Source: Epiperipatus broadwayi (taxonomy: Eukaryota > Onychophora > Udeonychophora > Euonychophora > Peripatidae). From it: a stretch of 64,000 nt of DNA. The translations under genes were made by a program, and so were the position numbers. Positions 1 through 11,690 of this stretch are shown here, in pieces. The stretch is taken from NCBI GenBank assembly GCA_028023455.1, contig JAQFVV010007275.1:1-64000 (forward strand), read 5' to 3'. The notes under the pieces are model-generated. The model made no database searches, was not told where the DNA came from, and saw only the letters and a program-made list of their open reading frames with translations. Position 1 is the first letter of the stretch; the number at the start of each line of letters is the position of its first letter.

Positions 1-838
1 AATATACTTCATGAAAAAGATAAAATATAATGTAGAATTTCCTGGTAAAATATTTAGTTTATAGCCTCCCATATCACAATTTTTGAAAAAATGAATCTAA
101 ACGTTTTTCAGAGTGTGAGAAATTTTCAAACAAATTCCAGGATTTTTCTTAAGTAATGCTCATAGCTTATCCAGATTGATCAATAAATAGATGTTCTTAT
201 CCATCATAGGATTATTATTCAACTTTTTATAAATTCCTTAGCATTAAAGTTTTCAATTATTATTTGTTTAATTGGTTGGATATTGAGGCTAGTGTTTTAC
301 TTTATTTATGTATCCAAATTCTGATAATACAAGACTAACAGGATTTCGTTCCAAGAGAACTCTCTTCAATAGCTGTGCCAAACCCAATATAACTAACCTC
401 AAAGCAGATTGGGCTTGCATTTTATTTATATTAAACATTTATTTCAAAGTGTGAAAGTTAAAAGGCACTATTAAATGTATGATGAAATGGATATTTTAAA
501 TGTAACTTAAATATATGTGTGTGCTTGTGTGCACACCCAATTGATTATCTAGTGTATTATCAGTCTACATTATGTAGTTGTGGTTTACCAAAATGACAAA
601 TTATGTTTTTATAAAATAATGCTGGTAGTCATATTTATAAAAGGTAAGTAGGCCTCAGCCCTTCTATATTTGTCAATTAGACCAACTACTTATCGATTAC
701 ATAAATGTTCTAATATGTAAAATCGCCAGCCCAGGGTTGGACTTGCTAATGACCTGAAATTAGCTGAGCACAGTCTGACCCATTCATTATTGATACAAAT
801 ACTTTGAAACAAATTTCAATCATTACTTATTTCATGAC
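1..838. other. AT-rich intergenic sequence, nothing recognised
   Basis: I see no ORF with recognisable protein motifs, no repeat shared with the rest of the window and no RNA gene here. Confidence 0.6.
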
Positions 839-850
839 ATATTTCTATTA

Positions 851-1015
851 AACAAAGGCAAAACTCTCCATACAGTAGTGCCACCCTGTGCTAACCAGAG
901 TAATCAATGGATGCCAGAAGGCTTGTGCATAAAATCCCTATCTAGTGCCTACTGTATGGAGAGTTTTGCCTTTGTTTACAACAATTATGTGCTAGTATGA
1001 GATGGTGATCATGTG
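851..1015 (-). mobile_element. Family A ribozyme-element, internally deleted fold-back copy (A1)
   Basis: A short palindromic derivative of family A. Arms of about 28 bp (GGCAAAACTCTCCATACAGTA and its complement) lie at 851-885 and 945-977, and the right end is the family's subterminal GGTGATCATGTG. A perfect 12-bp duplication, ATATTTCTATTA, flanks it at 839-850 and 1016-1027, which fixes both ends. The ribozyme region present in full copies (see 10188-10619) has been lost. The copy at 63848 has almost the same minimal structure. Similarity is seen directly; mobility by reverse transcription is inferred from the 12-bp duplications. Confidence 0.85.
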
Positions 1016-1027
1016 ATATTTCTATTA

Positions 1028-1930
1028 TAATATATATATTTACATTTATTACATTTTAATAATTAATAGAAATGTATGCTTAAATTTTATAAGCATATAT
1101 GAAGGATGATCATTGTATATCTATTAGAAATAAAATAAGTAAGATATATACTTTAAAAACCATTTATTTTTCAACATAAATAGAAATAATCAAATGGGTT
1201 ATTGCTTGAAAGTTCATAAGCAGTTCAAGAATCAGAAGTGATAGAGTTGGAACCATGATTTATAGAACTTAAGTTCCAGTCTTCTGTTTTATGGCTGCAG
1301 TAATCCAAACAGGGCATTTTGCAACTTATTCTGAACTGCATTGACAGATTTATCACTTTCAAAAACCACAATATAAATATATTTTGTCTTAGATACTTGC
1401 ATGTCTGTTTTTTAATCTTTTTATATTTTTTTATGTTTAAGTGCATGAAATATTTATTACGAATATTATTTTCTAAGAAATCCTTTTGTTGTCAAGAAAA
1501 TGCACAACAGTCTGCTGCTCATTAATAGTAGATATTTTATATTATGATAATCATTTTAACTACTGGAATTAGCTAATTAACATATTTAAACACTTCTGAT
1601 ATCTAAACTATGATCAATGTTGGACTGGGATGCCATCTTATAGCCCAGCAATTGGAAAACTATGATTCATGAGTCAAGTGTGGCTTTTTGATTTCTGTCT
1701 CGTGGCTCTATTCATCATGATAAACAAAAGCACATTTTTTATCTCCTTTTGTAATTTGTAAATAAATATTTTGATAACTCTAGGAAAGGAAAAATATACA
1801 TTACAACATTGTTTTTTTAAATTCAACCTTATTACAGATTAGTGATTATTGTATATGATGAACATTTAAATAAAAGAAATTTTAAAATAAATCAATCTTG
1901 TATATGATGAACATTTAATAAAAATTTTAA
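1028..1930. other. AT-rich intergenic sequence
   Basis: Short overlapping ORFs on both strands at 1225-1525 show no family features and look like chance. A local tandem duplication of GTATATGATGAACATTTA occurs at about 1850 and 1900, next to the fold-back at 1931. Confidence 0.55.
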
Positions 1931-2150
1931 ATATAGGGGATTGAACTCAGACTTTCAAGCACCTTCAACTAACCATGCTATCTCATACCACTGATACACA
2001 TGACCACATACATGAGATAGTGTGTTTAGTAGAAGGGTGCTTAAAATTCTGAGTTCTTTTCTACATGTGTGTGGTCATGTCTATCAGTGGTATAAGATAG
2101 TGTGGTTAGTTGAAGGGTGCTTGAAAGTCTGAGTTCAAATCCCCTATATT
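1931..2150. mobile_element. Family H fold-back element (H1)
   Basis: The ends ATATAGGGGATTGAACTCAG and its complement TGAGTTCAAATCCCCTATAT form terminal inverted repeats. An internal inverted pair carries ATGACCACAYACATG. The same ends recur at 22.8, 31.9, 32.05, 44.5 and 63.4 kb, which defines the family. This short copy has lost the central ribozyme segment. The 24-bp word starting GAAATTTTAAAATAAATC occurs on both sides (1876-1899 and 2199-2222), so a second rearrangement probably embraced the element. Confidence 0.75.
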
Positions 2151-2760
2151 TACAATTAAGTTTCAGGCATATAAAGAATGCCGTATTTCAAATATTTAGA
2201 AATTTTAAAATAAATCAATCTTTCAAAGTAAATTTTTGTTTTTGTTTATTTATTTTTAAAATAATTTAATTTTCCTTGGAATGTATATAGACTCTATTAT
2301 GTATTCTATTGTTAAAATAAATGTTTAATATATTCACAGCCATTCAGAAAATTATATTTTTCAGCAACGTATTTTCCATTTCTTGCCTAGTGGCTCTTTC
2401 ATGGGGGAAAGGAAGGGAGATTTAAACAAAATGACTGTTCATGTTAAAAAGTTTTCCGATTCCTGTTATAGCCTAACAGTAAACCGTTTTCTACTGATTT
2501 ACTTTTATTTTCTTTTTGCATTATGTTACCATGGACTTGTTTGCTTATTTTAAATTTTACTCCTAATTAATGTGAAGAAATATATTTTTTTTCTTCATAT
2601 ATATATAAAGAAAAAAATATTCCATTTGAAGAAATAAATTCGAAGTCTTAAATATACTTGTTATATGTTAAAAACGGAAACCTTTTTCTTTATAACCCTA
2701 GATGTCACACATCTTACATTCATGTTTCTAAAAAATAATCAATAAAATAAGGAGAAAAGG
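2151..2760. other. AT-rich intergenic sequence
   Basis: Nothing recognised except the right-hand copy of the 24-bp word noted for the element at 1931-2150. Confidence 0.5.
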
Positions 2761-2856
2761 GTCAAGCGTTGGTGGTCGAGTGATCAGCACCGCTGCCTTA
2801 CAAGCAGTTGTCCCAGGTTCGCTTCCCAGCCGATGCTTTGACACATGAAAAAAAAA
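2761..2856 (+). mobile_element. Minimal tRNA-derived SINE, family C (C1)
   Basis: A unit of about 87 bp plus an A-tail. An A-box-like TGGTGGTCGAGTGATCAGC lies at 2770-2788 and a B-box-like GGTTCGCTTCC at 2816-2826, spaced as in an RNA polymerase III internal promoter. The unit ends GATGCTTTGACACATG followed by an A-run (2848-2856). There is no extra body or LINE-like tail, so the element is essentially a tRNA-like head plus poly(A). At least seven copies occur in the window. The copy at 8350 shows a perfect 15-bp target duplication, so this is a retroposon and not a tRNA gene. Confidence 0.85.
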
Positions 2857-3105
2857 GAAGCAAAGAAAAAGCAAAATTTTGATATTGATAAATTATTTTT
2901 AGAACTAAACATGTGTCTAAATTTTATTAAAAGCAAACCATCAGATTTTTAATAATAATATGATATATGTATATGCTATTTGCTGTGTTTTCTGGCATTA
3001 CATCATCATCATTTTAAACCATTATAGATCTACCACCGAATAAAGATCTCTCCAAGTTCAATCCATTTTTTTTAGTTCTAGCCTCTCTTTTGCACATCAT
3101 TCCAG

Positions 3106-3715
3106 CACACTTTTTTTATTTCATCCATTCATCTCATATGTGGTCTCTTTCTAGGTCTTTTACAATCTCTTGGTATCAAATTTAAAATTTTAACTGTGTA
3201 TTATCATCTCTTCTAACAATATGTTAAGATCAATTCCACTTCAGTCTCTTGATTTATTTAATAATGTCAGTAGCACCTGTTTGTTCTCTTATCCTTGTAT
3301 TTTGTTTTCAATCTCTTCTTGTTATTCCTAAAATACATCTTTCTAGGTTGCTTTTATGTTAAGAGTCTAAATCTCAGATCCATAAATAAGAACTGTTAAA
3401 ACATATTTACACACTTTTTTTATTTCATCCATTCTTCTCACATGGGGTCTCTTTCTAGGTCTTTTACAATCTCTTGGTATCAAATTTAAAATTTTAACTG
3501 TGTATTATCATCTCTTCTAACAATATGTTACAATCAATTTCACTTCAGTCTCTTAATTTATTTAATAATGTCAGAAGCACCTGTTTGTTATCTTATCCTT
3601 CTATTTTGTTTTCAATCTTTTCTTGTTATTCCTAAAATACATCTTTCTAGATTGCTTTTATGTTAAGAATCTAAATCTCAGATCCATAAATAAGAACTGT
3701 TAAAACATATTTATT
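3106..3715. repeat. Two-copy ~306-bp tandem duplication inside RTE-2
   Basis: The stretch beginning ACACTTTTTTTATTTCATCC at about 3106 is repeated from about 3409 to 3715 with few differences (for example the LINE-derived words AATATGTTA and GTCAGTAGCACC/GTCAGAAGCACC). It is a duplication of the decayed 3' part of the element, made after insertion. Confidence 0.85.
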
Positions 3716-4856
3716 AAAAACTTTCATTTTCAAACACATTAGCATATTTCTTTTTAATACCTTTATTTCTGCCAAAAGCATTCCAACCAAGTGTAATTCT
3801 ATGATTAATTTTATCCATCATATTTCCATCATAGTATTATTTGTTCAAGGTATTTGTAGTTCTTAACTTTTTCTAACTCATTTTTATTTTCTTCTATTTG
3901 GAAAAAACTCCTTGAACGTTACTTTAGTTTTTTAACATTTATGTTTAGTCCTACCTTCCTACTTTTATTTGATAATTCTTGCAACACCTCCGGAAGCTCT
4001 AATACATTATTTGAGGAAACAATTACATCTTCTGCAAAATCGATTTGACTTAAATAACCTCCATTTACTTTTATTTCTTTAGCTCCCCATTTCAATCTAC
4101 AAAATACTTTTTGCAAAACTGCTGCAAAATTTTTTAGAGATATGAAATTATGCTGCCATATACCCTTCTCAATGTTAATCTTCCTAGTAGCATTATATAA
4201 CCTAATTATTGCTATCAAATTTTTGTAAATATTCTTCAAAATATGACAATATTTTAGATTTATACATTGATTATTCAATTATTTAATCACTGAAGAAATT
4301 ATAGAATCAAATGCTTTTTCACAATCAAAAATCCAAAACGTAATGGCAGCTCATAAACATTGGTCCTTTTAATAACTTCTCTCAACGCTTGGATATGATT
4401 CACTATACTAAAACCACTTTTAAATACAACTTGTTGTTTTGGTTGGGTAAAATCCAAAGTTCATTGTAAAAAGAATTGTAATTATATTGGTATAAATTTG
4501 TAAAGGACTAATAAAAGATTGATAATAGTTTATAATTTCTAATATCTTCTTTATCAACTTTTTTAAATATTAATACTGCATTATTCCAATCATCTGGTAT
4601 ATCTCTATTATTTAGGCATTTAGTATATAAATTTACTAATATTTTTTCTATTTTTTAATCTGCATCTATTAAAATATTGACTATAATTCCATCATCATTT
4701 GCAGCTTTTTTTCTTCATACATTTAATTGCATTTCTCACTTTTTCATTTAAAATCCTAGTCAATTCAGACGATATTGTAGAAAATATTTTTCCTTTTTTT
4801 TCTATATAATTCTTGATAAAACTCTTCTACACATTTCATGATATCATCTTTCTTTT

Positions 4857-5146
4857 TAAAACAGGCAAAACTCTCCATACAGTAGTGCCACTCAGTGCAA
4901 GACAGAGTAATCAATGGATGCCAGAAGGCATGTGCATAAAATCCTTATCTAGTGCCTACTCATTCAATATCCCCAAACTAGTTTTTAGCTTGTGACTTTT
5001 GTCAGTGAGGAGCATTGGATCTGAGAGCACTGCACCTAGATCTTAGGATGTAATGCACTGAGTGACACTACTGTATGGAAAGTTTTGCCTGTTTTAATAA
5101 CAGTTATGAGCAAGCATAAGAAATGGTGATTATGTGATGTTTAGTG
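4857..5146 (-). mobile_element. Family A ribozyme-element inserted in RTE-2 (A2)
   Basis: Starts AAAACAGGCAAAACTCTCC and ends with the complementary TATGGAAAGTTTTGCCTGTTTT (to 5095), followed by the family's subterminal GGTGATTATGTGATG (to about 5146). The interior holds the ribozyme region on the minus strand (about 4965-5035), but it is mutated: CUGACAA for CUGAUGA, and AAA for GAA. RTE-2 endonuclease sequence resumes to the right, so this insertion is younger than RTE-2. Confidence 0.8.
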
Positions 5147-6030
5147 GTTATCTTTATTTTAGTAATGTCAACTGTAAATACTGTTTTTCATAACAATTTT
5201 TGTCTCTATAGATATGCATTAACACATATTTTACATCTCACTAATTGATAATCATTTCCTGTGTGTTGAATTACAGTAAAATCTTAAAATACATATTTTT
5301 TGTTAGTCAAAATATAATCCAATTCTGCTGTACCTTCATCTGGATGCTTCCTTGTCCATTTCTATTTATCATTTTTCTCTAAAAAAAAATTATAATGTAA
5401 AGTTTATCTTTTTTTGCAACTCCACATGTCCATGTCCTCTTTCATGTCTATCACCATAACCAAATTTATCCACAGCTCATTCATCTTTCAATTGTTTACC
5501 AATTTTAGCTTTAAAAACTCACGTGACAATTTTAAAATGTTGTTTGGTTTGATGAAAAGCTTTTTGTAAATTCATATAAAAGTCTTTTACTTCTTCATCA
5601 CAATAAGAATTTGTTGGAACTTAAATCTGAATTATCTGCATTTGGTATCTGTAATTAAATTGAATAATTAATCCTAACACTCTGTCTCATACATGATCAA
5701 TCTCCAAAATGTTATTGTTCTACTTTTTATTGATAATGAATTCTACTCCACTTGCACTTCCAATGTTTGTACCTTGTAGTACAATACATGTCCACTTTTT
5801 AAATCAATTATCACCCTTTCTTCTAACTTCATGTAGTCCAATAATATCCCAATTAATATTAGACAATTTTTCCCCAATTTTTGCAATCTTCCTTTGTTTG
5901 TAAGTGATCTGCAGTTGTAAGTAACCAAATAAAAGGTTATTATCAAATAGCAGCCTGGGTCTGCAATCAAGAGATTTTTAGTATTCTTTGAATTCAGCCA
6001 CCAACCACTGCCTTTTTGATAAATTTACAA

Positions 6031-6903
<873 letters not shown>

Positions 6904-7486
6904 GTAAACATTAGAATGACTATCTTTTCAAATGTTGTTACATTGACATTTTATCCTCTTTATTAAACTGCCCATTAAATATAAAATAACATTTAATATG
7001 ATTCTTCAGATCTTCATTGGACAACAAATCTGATAAGTGATAGTATTCGGGCTAAATCTCACATTAATCATAAATGTAAACATAATCATTTTCAGTAAAG
7101 CTAAACATTAAACTATACAATAGAAATCATTTTTATTTATTTTAGCCTATTATAAATTAATAATCTATAATTAAATAACCATATTAATAAATATATTTTA
7201 ATTATAGATTATTAATTCACTATGAATTACAAATGTCTAAAACTTATCTCTATTTTGTGAAGTTTAATGGTTGCTTGTATTAAAAGATCTCATTAGCGTC
7301 TGTGATTAATTTGAAGTTTAACGTGAATATCACTTGAAGTAGCTTACATAAATGGTCATTTTACATTTATTTGACAGTTTGATAAGGAGATCGGCACACT
7401 GATATTAACATCTGGATACTCATTATTTCACTGATTACTTACATTCTAAGAATGCAGTATTGATTAGTTATTGTAAATATATAAGC
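6904..7486. other. Intergenic sequence with one perfect small inverted repeat
   Basis: A perfect 21-bp inverted repeat (AATTAATAATCTATAATTAA at 7155 and its complement ending at 7217) encloses a 21-nt spacer and could form a cruciform. Nothing else recognised. Confidence 0.6.
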
Positions 7487-7703
7487 AAGTCATATATAGT
7501 GTGACATTGCTTTTATAAGCTTGTATTTACAATTATATAATATAAGGAGCATATCACTTGAACAAGCTTTTAATTCATAAGTGCGGTAAGAGAAAATATT
7601 TATAATCTCTATTCAGAATGTTCCTATACCCAGACCAATATATTCCATATTACATATTTGTAAATACAAGTTTATAAAAGCAACACCACACTATATATGA
7701 CTT
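7487..7703. mobile_element. Small MITE-like fold-back element
   Basis: Terminal inverted repeats of about 45 bp: AAGTCATATATAGTGTGACA at 7487 and TCATATATAGTGTGGTGTTG read inwards from 7701. The arms share TGCTTTTATAAGCTTGTATT with few mismatches. Length is about 217 bp with no coding capacity. Confidence 0.75.
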
Positions 7704-7734
7704 TCTTTATTGATTACTACAATTTTACATTTAA

Positions 7735-8012
7735 TGCCTTGGCAATAATTAGGCTATTAATATATGGTAGAACTGCATTTAGTTCAGCCTCATATAACTA
7801 TTTAAATTAGATAGTTTGAGTTAGACATTTTCATGTCTGAAAATTTCAGAGTTTCTACTTAAATATTACATATTAAATAAGTGCTGGTTTTGAGTTGATA
7901 TTTTATATCTAGTGTCTGGATGTTCTAGCTTCTCACTGAGGTGAGCCATAATTCTCAAAACCAATTGAGCTGGAGATAGGAACATTCCAGATAGAGATTT
8001 TAAATATTTTCT
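7735..8012 (+). repeat. Degenerate family G relative with ribozyme remnant
   Basis: The order of words (TTTTGAGTTGATATTTTATAT, TCTAGTGTCTGGATGTTCTAG, CTCACTGAGGTGAGCC) parallels the family G arms at 34.2-34.8 kb read in the ribozyme sense. The core would be CUGAGGU...AAAAC, with A9 and G12 of the hammerhead consensus lost, so no activity is expected. Confidence 0.5.
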
Positions 8013-8014
8013 CT

Positions 8015-8229
8015 TACTGCTGGAGGGTTGCATTAGATCCTAAGATCTATGTACAATGCTCTCAGATTCAAGGCTTCTCACTGAGGAAAGTCACAAGTTA
8101 AAAACAAGTCTGGGAATTTTGGATGAGTAGTCACTAGATAGCGATTTTATACACAAACTTTCTTACATCCACTGATTACTCTGGCTTGCACAGAGTGATA
8201 CTACTGTATGTAGAGTTTTTGTCTCTGTG
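8015..8229 (+). mobile_element. Family A ribozyme-element, truncated copy (A3)
   Basis: Begins within the family A body (CTGGAGGGTTGCATTAGATCC) and ends at the characteristic CACTACTGTATG...GTCTCTGTG end. The ribozyme segment near 8062-8125 reads CUGAGGA...AAAAACAAGUC, so the GAAA box has lost its G and the copy is probably inactive. Confidence 0.8.
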
Positions 8230-8349
8230 TAAATATTAGTTTACATATTTATATTTGATTGAACTATAATAAAATTGGAAATAATTAAACAATAGATTTT
8301 TTTGATTATACATTTTTTCGAAATAGTAAGTTAAAAGAAAACTGCCTTG

Positions 8350-8465
8350 TCAAACGTTGGTAGCCGAGAACTCAGCGCAGCAGCCTTGCAAGCAAGCAGT
8401 TGCTTGCAGACAGTTGTCGCGGGTTCGCTTTTCTGCCGATACTTTGACATATGGAAAAAAAAACC
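8350..8465 (+). mobile_element. Minimal tRNA-derived SINE, family C (C2), with 15-bp TSD
   Basis: B-box-like GGGTTCGCTT lies near 8421, with the tail ACTTTGACATATGG plus A-run at 8455-8463. A perfect 15-bp target-site duplication, AAGAAAACTGCCTTG, flanks it at 8335-8349 and 8466-8480. This is direct evidence of LINE-type retroposition. The internal AAGCAAGCAGTTGCTTGCAGACAG expansion is private to this copy. Confidence 0.92.
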
Positions 8466-8480
8466 AAGAAAACTGCCTTG

Positions 8481-9170
8481 CTATTAAAATATCTAAATCA
8501 ATTAATTGTTATTTTATTACAAAATAATTACAGAACATTATCCGATGAAAAGAATCTTTTTTATTTAATATGCATTGTAATATATTGTTTCATACAAATA
8601 AAATATATTACTAGGATGACACAAATAATAATGTAATTGATTTTTTATTTAAAATTATTCTATATAAATAAAATTAAATAAATAAAAAACATATTAAAGT
8701 GCTTATTTTTTCATAACTTTTAAATTTTCATTAGATAAGTCAGTCAATCAATATGTACTTAAAGAGGTTTTTCTGCACAGCAATTCTTTATAGCTTTAAC
8801 TAAGAGCTAATGGTACAGCTTTTGCATTTGACTTGATTTTATTCATCAAATAAAGATAGTAGTTATTTTGCTTTTCTGTGTGTATGAGTTCTTATGCAAG
8901 CAGGTCAGGAAAGAAAAATCATCCCGTATTTGCTAATAAATATCAGATGGTTCTTTTTATGCTTAATATAAGAAAACATAATTCCTAGCAGCATTGTTTT
9001 AGCTATCAATTTATATTAAAGTGTAATTTTTAAGTCTCCATAAAGTTTATAATAATTTGATAAAATTATCCACTTAGTTTAAAATTATCCACTTAGTTTG
9101 AATACATTCTCTGATGGTATTCATTTGGTTATTTGAAGAGGTCAGATAGAAAATGATTCACATATCTAGA
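8481..9170. repeat. Ancient duplicated block, copy 1 (partner 13425-14115)
   Basis: Shares in the same order and spacing: ATTAAAATATCTAA, AAATAAAAAACATATTAAAGT, CAATCAATATGTACTTAAAG, GCAATTCTTT, AAGTCTCCAT, TTGATAAAATTATCCA and a GTCAGATAG/GACAGTCATAG end. Divergence is high, so the duplication is old. No coding signal seen. The 9171-9465 stretch that follows holds nothing recognised. Confidence 0.6.
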
Positions 9171-9465
9171 AGATCATGGATGTTAATAGCTAATTAGTTT
9201 CTAAGATCATAGCAGTTTTTCTGTTGACTTAATAAATCTTTTGAACTGATACACTACTAATACAAAATTACTAATAAAACCTCTGATGAAAACTTGCTAG
9301 AAACTTTAAAATGCCTGCTTTTATATATAAGCAAAACATATATAAGGTGCCAATAAAAAATGAAAACGATGTCAGTCTTTCATTGTATGAACTAAAAAAA
9401 GTTTGTGACACACAATTATCATTTTCATGAAGATTGGTGATGATGGTGTTTTAGTTATGTTTATA

Positions 9466-9790
9466 TATTGGACTATTTCCATCATCTAATATGAGTATTG
9501 AATCTCTTTAGAAAAATTTAAATTTATTTGAATATTCCAAATACATTCAACTATTAGTAATAGCACACATGTTAGTATATACACAATGTTTCAGAGGTAT
9601 TATTCTCCCCTCTTCTTCAGGTCTTGCTGGCATGACCAGTGACAGTAGCATGGGAATCAAACCTGGACCCTTAAGATTCTTGATTATTGAATTTTATGGT
9701 AAAACTCTAACCAACTGAGCCATCCTGCCAATGGCAACAGCCAGTAGATATTTCATATACTTATCTATGACGTTCCTCCTGAGAAGAAAG
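9466..9790 (-). mobile_element. Penelope-like element 3' region, inverted partial copy (B1)
   Basis: This is the reverse complement of the 3' part of B2/B3. It contains, on the minus strand, a tRNA-like module (GGATGGCTCAGTTGGTTAGAG near 9727-9707 and GGTCCAGGTTTGATTCCC near 9671-9654) and then the family tail ending at TATATTGGACTATTTCC (left edge, plus strand). It abuts B2 head-to-head near 9790. Inverted partial copies joined to a longer copy are a known feature of Penelope-like elements. Confidence 0.7.
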
Positions 9791-10187
9791 GTACAAAGAA
9801 GAAAATTTAAAGAATCTGCTCACATGACAATGGCAAACAATTCCATAAGTCAACCTAGTGTGAGTATACATAATGTATAAAAACCACTAATCAACTTTGC
9901 TCTTAGGAAAAGGTAGAGAAATCAGGAGGAACCTCATATATAAGTTTATGAAATTTCTACTGACTGTTGCCTTTGGCAGAATGGCTAAGTTGTTTAGAGT
10001 GTTATCTTAAAATTAAATATTCAAGAATTTAAGGGTCCAGGTTTAATTCCCATACAGCAACACTTGAAGAAGAGAGGAGAATAATATCTCTCAAAACATT
10101 GTGCATATATTAACCTGTATGCTATTATTAACAGTTAAATGTATTTGGAATATTTAAAGGTAAATTTTTCTAAAGACATTTAATACT

Positions 10188-10619
10188 AAACATCACATGA
10201 TCACCATCTCTATACTAGCACCAATCCTGCCTAATAGGATAGTAGTGGCTATGGTTGTTTAAGAGCCAAAGACACCAAAATGTATGGGTGCTGAATTGAG
10301 TTCAGACCCATATGACTATATAAGCTATTGAGTTTAGATTGAAGATATTAACAATGTTTTCAATTTCAATCTCATAGTTTTGTAGTAAAGTAGAGTTAAA
10401 AGGTTTCTGCTGGAGGGTTGCATTAGATCCCAAGATCTAGGTGCAGTGCTCTCAGATCCAAGGCTCCTCACTGATGATGGCCACAAGCCAGAAACTAGTC
10501 TGGGGATATTGGATGAGTAGGCACTAGATAGGGATTTTATGCACAAGCCTTCTGGCATCCATTGATTACTCTGTTTGGCACAGGGTGGCACTACTGTATG
10601 GAGAGTTTTGCCTTTGTTT
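10188..10619 (+). mobile_element. Family A ribozyme-element, full-length reference copy (A5)
   Basis: This copy defines the family: 432 bp, flanked by a perfect 12-bp duplication ACATTTAATACT (10176-10187 and 10620-10631) inside the B2 tail. It starts AAACATCACATGATCACCAT and ends CTGTATGGAGAGTTTTGCC then TTTGTTT. It carries a hammerhead core at 10456-10514. There is no ORF with protein motifs and no poly(A), so it must depend on proteins encoded elsewhere. The ends are not typical DNA-transposon termini. The 12-bp duplication and the ribozyme favour an RNA intermediate (inference). Confidence 0.88.
10456..10514 (+). ncRNA. Type I hammerhead ribozyme of family A (best copy)
   Basis: Core CTGATGA is at 10471-10477. 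Helix II is TGGC/GCCA (10478-10481 with 10487-10490) closing a CACAA loop. GAA is at 10491-10493, and helix III is the self-complementary ACTAGT (10494-10499). C17 is at 10500, giving a GUC cleavage triplet. Helix I has an inner part CCTCA/TGGGG (10466-10470 with 10501-10505, one G-U pair) and an outer part ATCCAA/TTGGAT (10456-10461 with 10509-10514), separated by an internal loop. All invariant core bases are present. The one oddity is a U-A pair at 10.1/11.1 where G-C is usual. Activity is predicted, not shown. Confidence 0.82.
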
Positions 10620-10672
10620 ACATTTAATACTCATATTAAATGATGAAAATAGTCCAATATATAAATATAATG

Positions 10673-11690
10673 CAATTATCTTTTGTATTTTACAAAAGAC
10701 TTTTCTTCATATAATAAGTTTTAAATCTTCCAATTAATAAAAAAAAAATTAATCAAAAATTGACATTGTCAAAATGAAAAAAAATAAACAAATTTTTTAT
10801 ATAATGTCAAGGTAAAATCTTTCTTTTTCTCTTACACAAATGGTACTTGTCAGAGCCACATATAATAGTGGTAACACTTTTATCATTCATTGGTTCTATA
10901 GCATTTATAAAATTAGTTTTCTATAACTACTTGGTTATTTTGATTATAAATTTAAATTGGCCTTATAAGTAGGTTAAAGTCTTCAGGTCTAGTTCAAGGG
11001 AATCAATTTTGAGACCTATTGCTTCATCTAATGTTATTTTTTAAAATGTGTCGATCAATCTCCGGCTAAATACTCAGATATGTTGTTTTTGTGAATGTGC
11101 CATATTACACAGCTGATGAAAAAAGATAAAAATCATCTTATATAAATTATATATAATCCAATATCCATTCTGCTACATCACACACACACACACACATATA
11201 TATATACAATTATAGCAGTGCATAGCCATCTGCTAGTTCATCAGATCACAGAAGATATATTAGTATAAAAATAATAATATTTACAAAATATATATACTGG
11301 AAATGAAAGGGTTAAATTTATTCCCATGGTTGCGAATATGAATGTATCAGTATGCACTCGCAAATAAATATTTATGTGTCTATATTAAAAAATAAACTTA
11401 AATATGATATGCAGATAATGGCTTTTATATTATGTTATAAGTTTGCTATTGGCTAGATGATTATTTTGGATTTTATAGAGTATTTTTTAAATTTCAGTCA
11501 CAAAAGATGACTGTTTATTACCGTAATGATTAATGTTAGTGATGTACGTAATATAGATCGTTATGTTTATAACTATTATTTACTTCCACCAATGAGTGCT
11601 GATTCTCTGCTCACATTCATTTGATTTGTTTTCAGATCTCATCCCGATGAATACCCCACACTTATACCATTATAATATATAGGGGGGACC
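10673..11690. other. Intergenic sequence with (CA)n/(TA)n tract
   Basis: A short (CA)n-(TA)n microsatellite lies at about 11174-11208. No gene or shared repeat otherwise recognised. Confidence 0.5.

Larger units (their letters stand above)
3001..6030 (-). pseudogene. Decayed RTE-type non-LTR retrotransposon (RTE-2)
   Basis: Read on the minus strand, the order is APE-type endonuclease remnant (about 6030-5150), reverse transcriptase remnant (about 4850-3915), C-terminal/3' region, and a short TGA-rich tail at 3014-3001. Near 5960-5743 the frame reads TYNCRSLTNKGRLQKLGKN then LKSGHVLYYK, typical of the start of RTE endonucleases. At 4278-3919 the frame contains NATRKINIEKG, AKEIKVNGGYLSQIDFAED and LQELSNKSRKVGLNINVKK, which match the reverse transcriptase palm and the region after it and closely resemble the copy at 61.1-62.0 kb. 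Stops and frame breaks run throughout. It is split by a family A element at 4857-5146 and carries a tandem duplication at 3106-3715. Confidence 0.85.
9790..10672 (+). mobile_element. Penelope-like element fragment (B2), split by family A insertion
   Basis: The left part (about 9790-9910) reads RRKFKESAHMTMANNSISQ then SIHNV-stop-KPLINFALRKR. This matches the C-terminal GIY-YIG nuclease region of Penelope-like elements and aligns with B3. It continues into a 3' region with a tRNA-like module (box A near 9978, AGAATGGCTAAGTTGTTTAGAG; box B near 10034, GGTCCAGGTTTAATTCCC). The tail resumes after the 432-bp family A insertion (10188-10619) and ends AAATAGTCCAATATATAAAT near 10668. Confidence 0.7.

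Noticed and set aside
2761-2856. Functional tRNA gene
   Set aside because: Boxes A and B are present but no cloverleaf acceptor pairing; multiple copies with A-runs and a target duplication show a SINE.
4271-4310. CTGAAGAAATTATAGAATC as a hammerhead-like core
   Set aside because: Lies in RTE-2 coding remains (same words in RTE-4 at 61.7 kb) and lacks the helices.
11107-11150. CTGATGAAAAAAGATAAAAAT as a hammerhead core
   Set aside because: No helix II and no GAAA followed by a helix III/cleavage site.
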